Positions 19,613-20,783 of a stretch of DNA of 20,783 nucleotides are shown here, in pieces (positions within the stretch are counted from its first letter, which is position 1; the number at the start of each line of letters is the position of its first letter). The stretch covers positions 1 through 20,783 of IMG/VR virus record IMGVR_UViG_3300023271_000013. The stretch is one strand, 5' to 3'. Both the position numbers and the translations under genes were made by a program. The notes beneath the pieces are model-generated. The model saw only the letters and a list, made by a program, of their open reading frames with translations, had not been told where the DNA came from and searched no databases. Source of the DNA: a virus.

Positions 19613-20245
19613 ATGGACGAATTAAATAAAGACACTAAGGAAAAGCAAATTACAGATTATGTTTCAACCGCTATTATAAATGATGAAGTTAGCTATGGCG
19701 AGGGTAATGAGGTAGTTCCAATAGAAGAAGAAATCATTGAAGAAGAGGTGAGCCAGGAAACTTGTGCGTCAGAAGTTAAAAAGCTAAACATTTCTGATTT
19801 GGAATATGCTGACGGCAAGGAAAGGGATGATATTGATGCAATAGAAGCTAAAGAAAAGCTCATGGGAGTAGACACTGTTTCCCCATTTGGTACGGGCAAT
19901 CCTAGAGTTTTTAAAAGAAAGCTAGAGTCTATGGGTCATGTTAAAAAAGCCAGACTAGCAGAAAGGACAGGTACGAGAGTTTTTGCAGACGCAGAAACGC
20001 AGGACAAAGCCTTAATCACAGCTTTCAACCAGTGGAGAGGTGGTAATTGGGGCTCTACTGGCAGTCAAACCGAGGCTAAGATCAATGTGCTTACGTCAGA
20101 TTCTTTGGAAGAGTTCGAAGGAAAGCTTAAGAGAAAAACACTTTCAGAGCTTCAGGAAATGGCAATGAAATTGGGTTTTACTCCTAGTTTTGATAGAACA
20201 AGGCTAATCTCCGCACTAAGGCAGGAGTATTTAAAACGCGGCTAA
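19613..20245 (+). CDS. Acidic protein with C-terminal SAP/Rho-N-like motif
   Basis: A 210-aa protein. Residues 1-75 are very acidic and probably disordered (VPIEEEIIEEEVSQETCASE). The middle carries a basic segment (RKLESMGHVKKARLAERTGT) and a WRGGNWGSTGSQTEAK turn. The last ~35 residues, KTLSELQEMAMKLGFTPSFD and RTRLISALRQEYLKRG, have the two-helix pattern of SAP/HeH/Rho N-terminal motifs that bind nucleic acids. The next gene ends in the same kind of motif, so the two may be related. Position after the capsid gene suggests a head-completion or DNA-end role, but this is unproven. Confidence 0.7.
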   Translation: MDELNKDTKEKQITDYVSTAIINDEVSYGEGNEVVPIEEEIIEEEVSQETCASEVKKLNISDLEYADGKERDDIDAIEAKEKLMGVDTVSPFGTGNPRVFKRKLESMGHVKKARLAERTGTRVFADAETQDKALITAFNQWRGGNWGSTGSQTEAKINVLTSDSLEEFEGKLKRKTLSELQEMAMKLGFTPSFDRTRLISALRQEYLKRG

Positions 20246-20250
20246 TTTTA

Positions 20251-20264
20251 GTGTAATATACTAT
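20251..20264 (+). promoter_or_regulatory. GTGTAA/TAATAT late-type element
   Basis: GTGTAATATACTAT directly before ATG 20265. GTGTAA is 8 nt from ATG and TAATAT (20254-20259) ends 5 nt from ATG, matching the element at 3669-3682 at 12 of 14 positions. Confidence 0.6.
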
Positions 20265-20507
20265 ATGAGCAATAAAAAAACAAACATATTTGACGATCTA
20301 TCGTTTATTAACGGTAAACAAGAATCTCAGCAGAGTAAACCTGCTACAAAAAAGACAAAGGAGAAAAAGGTTAATAAAAAATCTTACTCTTATGAGGATT
20401 TAAAGAATAAAGCTTCTGACCAATTGACAGAAATATGCAAAGAATTAAATATCCCCATTGTTCGCCGAAAGGTGGAGATGATAGAGAAAATTTTAAATAA
20501 TAATTAA
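20265..20507 (+). CDS. Small SAP/Rho-N-like protein, 80 aa
   Basis: An 80-aa, Lys-rich protein. The first ~40 residues are low-complexity and basic (QESQQSKPATKKTKEKKVNK). The remainder (YSYEDLKNKASDQLTEICKE, then LNIPIVRRKVEMIEKILNNN) fits a two-helix SAP/HeH-type nucleic-acid-binding motif, like the end of the preceding gene. It could bind DNA or RNA within the head or neck, or be an early packaging accessory; neither is shown. It begins with a late-type element and is followed after one base by the next ATG. Confidence 0.68.
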   Translation: MSNKKTNIFDDLSFINGKQESQQSKPATKKTKEKKVNKKSYSYEDLKNKASDQLTEICKELNIPIVRRKVEMIEKILNNN

Positions 20508-20508
20508 A

Positions 20509-20783
20509 ATGAATAACATAGGAGATTTAGCTAATTCGATTTATATTAATGAGTTTGATTCTAGCGACATTACAGTAGAATCTATTTCTGGGTGGTTAGG
20601 TGCTAATATTGGCCAACTAAATATCCTTCTCAACACGAGCTTTTCGGGGGTAAGTGGAGAAGTTATTGGGTTGGGTTTAGAGGAACAGGATATTTACAAA
20701 GAAATGTATTTGTCTCATTATTACACGAAACAAACCAGGAACACTATTCGCGGCATAGCTAACGACACAAACGGCAACATTAT
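20509..20783 (+). CDS. Hypothetical protein, cut by window end
   Basis: An open frame from ATG 20509-20511 runs 91 codons to the window end without a stop. It starts MNNIGDLANSIYINEFDSSD, with a helical-looking ISGWLGANIGQLNILLNTSF segment and a Tyr-rich part (MYLSHYYTKQTRNTIRGIAN). The start lies one base after the previous stop, so the genes are coupled. In this gene order a head-completion or neck protein is expected, but the sequence visible here is not recognised. Confidence 0.65.
   Translation, partial: MNNIGDLANSIYINEFDSSDITVESISGWLGANIGQLNILLNTSFSGVSGEVIGLGLEEQDIYKEMYLSHYYTKQTRNTIRGIANDTNGNI

Overview
This window is part of the genome of a tailed double-stranded DNA phage (Caudoviricetes) with a T4-type head-packaging module. 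The evidence is a contiguous plus-strand block holding a PhoH-like ATPase, a sigma-like factor, a large terminase, a portal, a protease/scaffold, a putative decoration protein and a major capsid protein, plus six phage-type tRNA genes and many very small genes. The DNA is AT-rich except in the capsid genes. The host cannot be named from the sequence. The minus-strand promoters are canonical sigma-70 type, and several transcription-unit-leading genes look leaderless.

Layout. Positions 1-127 hold three GC-rich or palindromic hairpins. Positions 128-1026 hold five tiny minus-strand ORFs (42-58 aa) served by at least three near-identical promoters (TTGACW, 16 bp, yATACT). Positions 1252-1904 are a minus-strand HNH endonuclease preceded by a thioredoxin/glutaredoxin-like gene. 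Position 1982 starts a plus-strand membrane/coiled-coil protein. Positions 2306-3296 carry six minus-strand tRNAs (Ser-TGA, Thr-TGT, Asn-GTT, Lys-TTT, Arg-TCT, CAT) with encoded CCA ends and two structured spacers. Position 3598 starts a small conserved minus-strand protein. From 3683 the plus strand carries a large virion-type protein, interrupted by a two-gene minus-strand cassette (5010-5604), then two more putative virion proteins.

From 7962 on, the plus strand runs as: PhoH ATPase, zinc ribbon, sigma-like factor, tandem-HTH protein (small-terminase candidate), zinc-finger/ERCC4 nuclease, mini protein kinase, large terminase, portal, small protein, protease-scaffold, decoration-like protein, major capsid, strong terminator, two short SAP/Rho-N-like proteins, and a gene cut by the window end. 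Many of these genes overlap by a few bases, so translation is probably coupled.

Regulation appears to use two promoter classes. Minus-strand genes and tRNAs use a host-like promoter with an invariant 16-bp spacer, probably early. Plus-strand structural genes that begin a transcription unit lack a -35 and instead carry a GTGTAA/TAATAT-like element ending 5 nt before the ATG, probably late and leaderless. The sigma-like protein at 9019-9690, next to a zinc-ribbon protein, is the natural candidate to read the second class. The most novel-looking items are this leaderless late signal, the kinase-like gene between nuclease and terminase, and the zinc-finger/ERCC4 nuclease fusion.
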